DNA from: an uncultured Hyphomonadaceae bacterium
GTDB lineage: Bacteria; Pseudomonadota; Alphaproteobacteria; Caulobacterales; Hyphomonadaceae
NCBI GenBank assembly: GCA_938084575.1
Contig: CALKFG010000001.1
Coordinates: 62,001-126,000 of the forward strand
Direction of reading: 5' to 3'
Length of the DNA: 64,000 nt
Under the pieces are notes generated by a model. It was given only the letters and a program-made list of their open reading frames with translations. It was not told the DNA's origin and did not search any database. The translations under genes were made by a program, and so were the position numbers. The stretch's first letter is position 1. Every line of letters starts with the position of its first letter. Below are positions 62,902 through 64,000 of this stretch, piece by piece.

Positions 62902-63800
62902 CGGGGCAGGCTGACATCGATTTTGGTCAGAGGCTGACTGAGATTGCCGATCGTGTCACGGTCGCGCTTGACCAGCTTATTCCGCCAGCGCAGGGCCCTG
63001 AAGCCGACTTGATGCGGGCCATGCGGCACGCCGCGCTTGCCAATGGCAAGCGGATGCGGCCGTTCTACATCATTGAAACGGGTGCACTGTTCGAGTCACC
63101 TGACAAAACACTCCTGCGGACGGCGGCCGCGCTGGAATGTGTGCACACTTATTCCCTCGTCCATGATGACTTGCCCTGTATGGATGATGACGATTTCAGG
63201 CGCGGTCAGCCGACGGTGCACCGCGCCTTTAATGAAGCAACAGCTGTTCTGGCCGGAGATGCGCTCCTGACATTGGCATTTAAGATACTGGCCAGTTCTG
63301 AGACCCATCCCGACCCGATCATCCGGCTCAGATTAATCGAACGGTTGGCCGATGCTTCGGGGGCTTGCGGCATGGTAGGTGGTCAGATGATCGACATGCT
63401 TGAGCACAATGCCCCACGGGACTTGAACACGATTACCCGGATGCAGCGGCTCAAGACCGGCGCTTTGATTTATTATTCGGTCGAGGCGGCCGGCATTATC
63501 GGCGGTGCCAATGAGGCTGAACGCAACGCCTTGCATGGTTTTGCTCACGATCTTGGTCTGGCCTATCAGATTGCAGACGACATTCTTGACGTGGACGGAG
63601 ACGAAACGCTCGTCGGGAAGCCTTTGCGAACGGATGCGGGGGCAGGCAAGGCGAATTTTGTGACCCTGCTCGGCGTTGACCAGGCGCGTGAGCGTGTTCG
63701 CATATTGGCGGACCAGGCCCGCACGCATCTTTCAATTTTCGGCACGCGCGCGGGTGTGTTGTTGCAGTCGGTTGATTTTGTTCTGGATCGTCCGCGCTAA
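62898..63800 (+). CDS. ispA: Polyprenyl diphosphate synthase (farnesyl type)
   Basis: A class I isoprenyl diphosphate synthase, 300 residues. The first aspartate-rich motif is LVHDDLPCMDDDDFRRGQPTVH, the second is QIADDILDVDG, both needed for metal-diphosphate binding. It most likely makes farnesyl diphosphate from IPP and DMAPP, as expected for the xseB-ispA-dxs cluster; geranyl versus farnesyl product cannot be settled by eye. The start overlaps the xseB stop. Confidence 0.94.
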   Translation: MTGQADIDFGQRLTEIADRVTVALDQLIPPAQGPEADLMRAMRHAALANGKRMRPFYIIETGALFESPDKTLLRTAAALECVHTYSLVHDDLPCMDDDDFRRGQPTVHRAFNEATAVLAGDALLTLAFKILASSETHPDPIIRLRLIERLADASGACGMVGGQMIDMLEHNAPRDLNTITRMQRLKTGALIYYSVEAAGIIGGANEAERNALHGFAHDLGLAYQIADDILDVDGDETLVGKPLRTDAGAGKANFVTLLGVDQARERVRILADQARTHLSIFGTRAGVLLQSVDFVLDRPR

Positions 63801-63841
63801 AAAAGTCAGTATAGTCGATAAGCTTCTTGGAGTAACCCGCA

Positions 63842-64000
63842 ATGACCGTTCTGCCGAATGCCCGACTGCTCGACTCTGTTCATAGCCCGTCCGATCTGAA
63901 AGGGTTGTCCCGGGACGAGCTGAAGCAGGTCGCGGACGAGGTTCGGCACGAGGTGATCGACGCGGTCTCTGTTACCGGCGGGCATCTCGGCGCGGGTCTG
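63842..64000 (+). CDS. dxs: 1-deoxy-D-xylulose-5-phosphate synthase, N-terminal part
   Basis: First enzyme of the MEP isoprenoid pathway; only the first 53 codons are in the window. The visible part, [22 protein letters not shown] then [10 protein letters not shown], is the thiamine-diphosphate enzyme N-terminus with the conserved GGHLG. A TTGGAGTAACCCGCA site precedes the ATG. Cut by the window edge. Confidence 0.95.
   Translation, partial: MTVLPNARLLDSVHSPSDLKGLSRDELKQVADEVRHEVIDAVSVTGGHLGAGL

Overview
The window is one stretch of ordinary chromosome from a high-GC Alphaproteobacterium, probably a free-living heterotroph and quite possibly marine. Supporting observations are a contiguous nuoD-N complex I operon, NuoE with the C-terminal extension seen in this class, DUF1467 and DUF3126 proteins, CoaX next to ribonuclease J, and abundant CoA-ester metabolism. 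I could not place it to genus. I saw no tRNA, rRNA, CRISPR array, transposase, integrase or prophage gene.

Region 1 (1-16682) is one long plus-strand transcription unit: the end of nuoD, a VOC-fold gene, nuoE to nuoN, then birA, coaX, rnj, methylmalonyl-CoA epimerase and a DUF1467 membrane protein, closed by a hairpin terminator. Many genes overlap by 1-17 nt, so translation is likely coupled.

Region 2 (16771-29503) is an accessory-type lipid or alcohol catabolism block: a sugar/cation symporter, an alpha/beta hydrolase, an acyl-CoA synthetase, a 3-hydroxyacyl-CoA dehydrogenase that looks like half of a multifunctional enzyme, a GMC alcohol dehydrogenase, an SDR with a divergent TetR regulator, a beta-lactamase-fold esterase, a CoA-transferase-like protein, a crotonase and a small flavodoxin-like protein.

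Region 3 (29504-33536) holds dusA, a TauE/SafE exporter, a membrane-anchored retropepsin, a DUF1289 protein and a CobT homologue lacking the usual catalytic glutamate. Region 4 (33659-38641) is a second acyl-CoA degradation operon: three acyl-CoA dehydrogenases, a crotonase and a small monooxygenase-fold protein, with strong hairpins after each dehydrogenase gene. Region 5 (38734-50630) is mixed housekeeping and envelope genes: a Deg protease, an M19 dipeptidase lipoprotein, an NhaC-type antiporter, a dienelactone hydrolase, a 2OG-Fe(II) oxygenase, a glycine-zipper protein, a methyltransferase, an SDR, YggT, FolD, an HNH protein, CysE and a tandem PilZ protein.

Region 6 (50780-58475) has another GMC dehydrogenase plus crotonase pair, small proteins, PhoH with an odd terminator-like leader, a gamma-carbonic anhydrase, a PAS protein, a HAD hydrolase, a lipoprotein and pterin carbinolamine dehydratase. 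Region 7 (58472-64000) has an MFS transporter, an MBL-fold hydrolase, signal peptidase I, a histidine phosphatase and the isoprenoid start xseB-ispA-dxs, with dxs cut by the window edge.

No obviously new multi-gene system stood out. The most interesting leads are the CobT paralogue with replaced catalytic residues, the VOC gene embedded in the complex I operon, the CoA-transferase homologue with Ser at the usual catalytic Glu, the crotonase-less multifunctional enzyme, the duplicated dusA 5' end, and the hairpin plus T-run just upstream of phoH. Functions are assigned by recognising families from memory; no database search was run.
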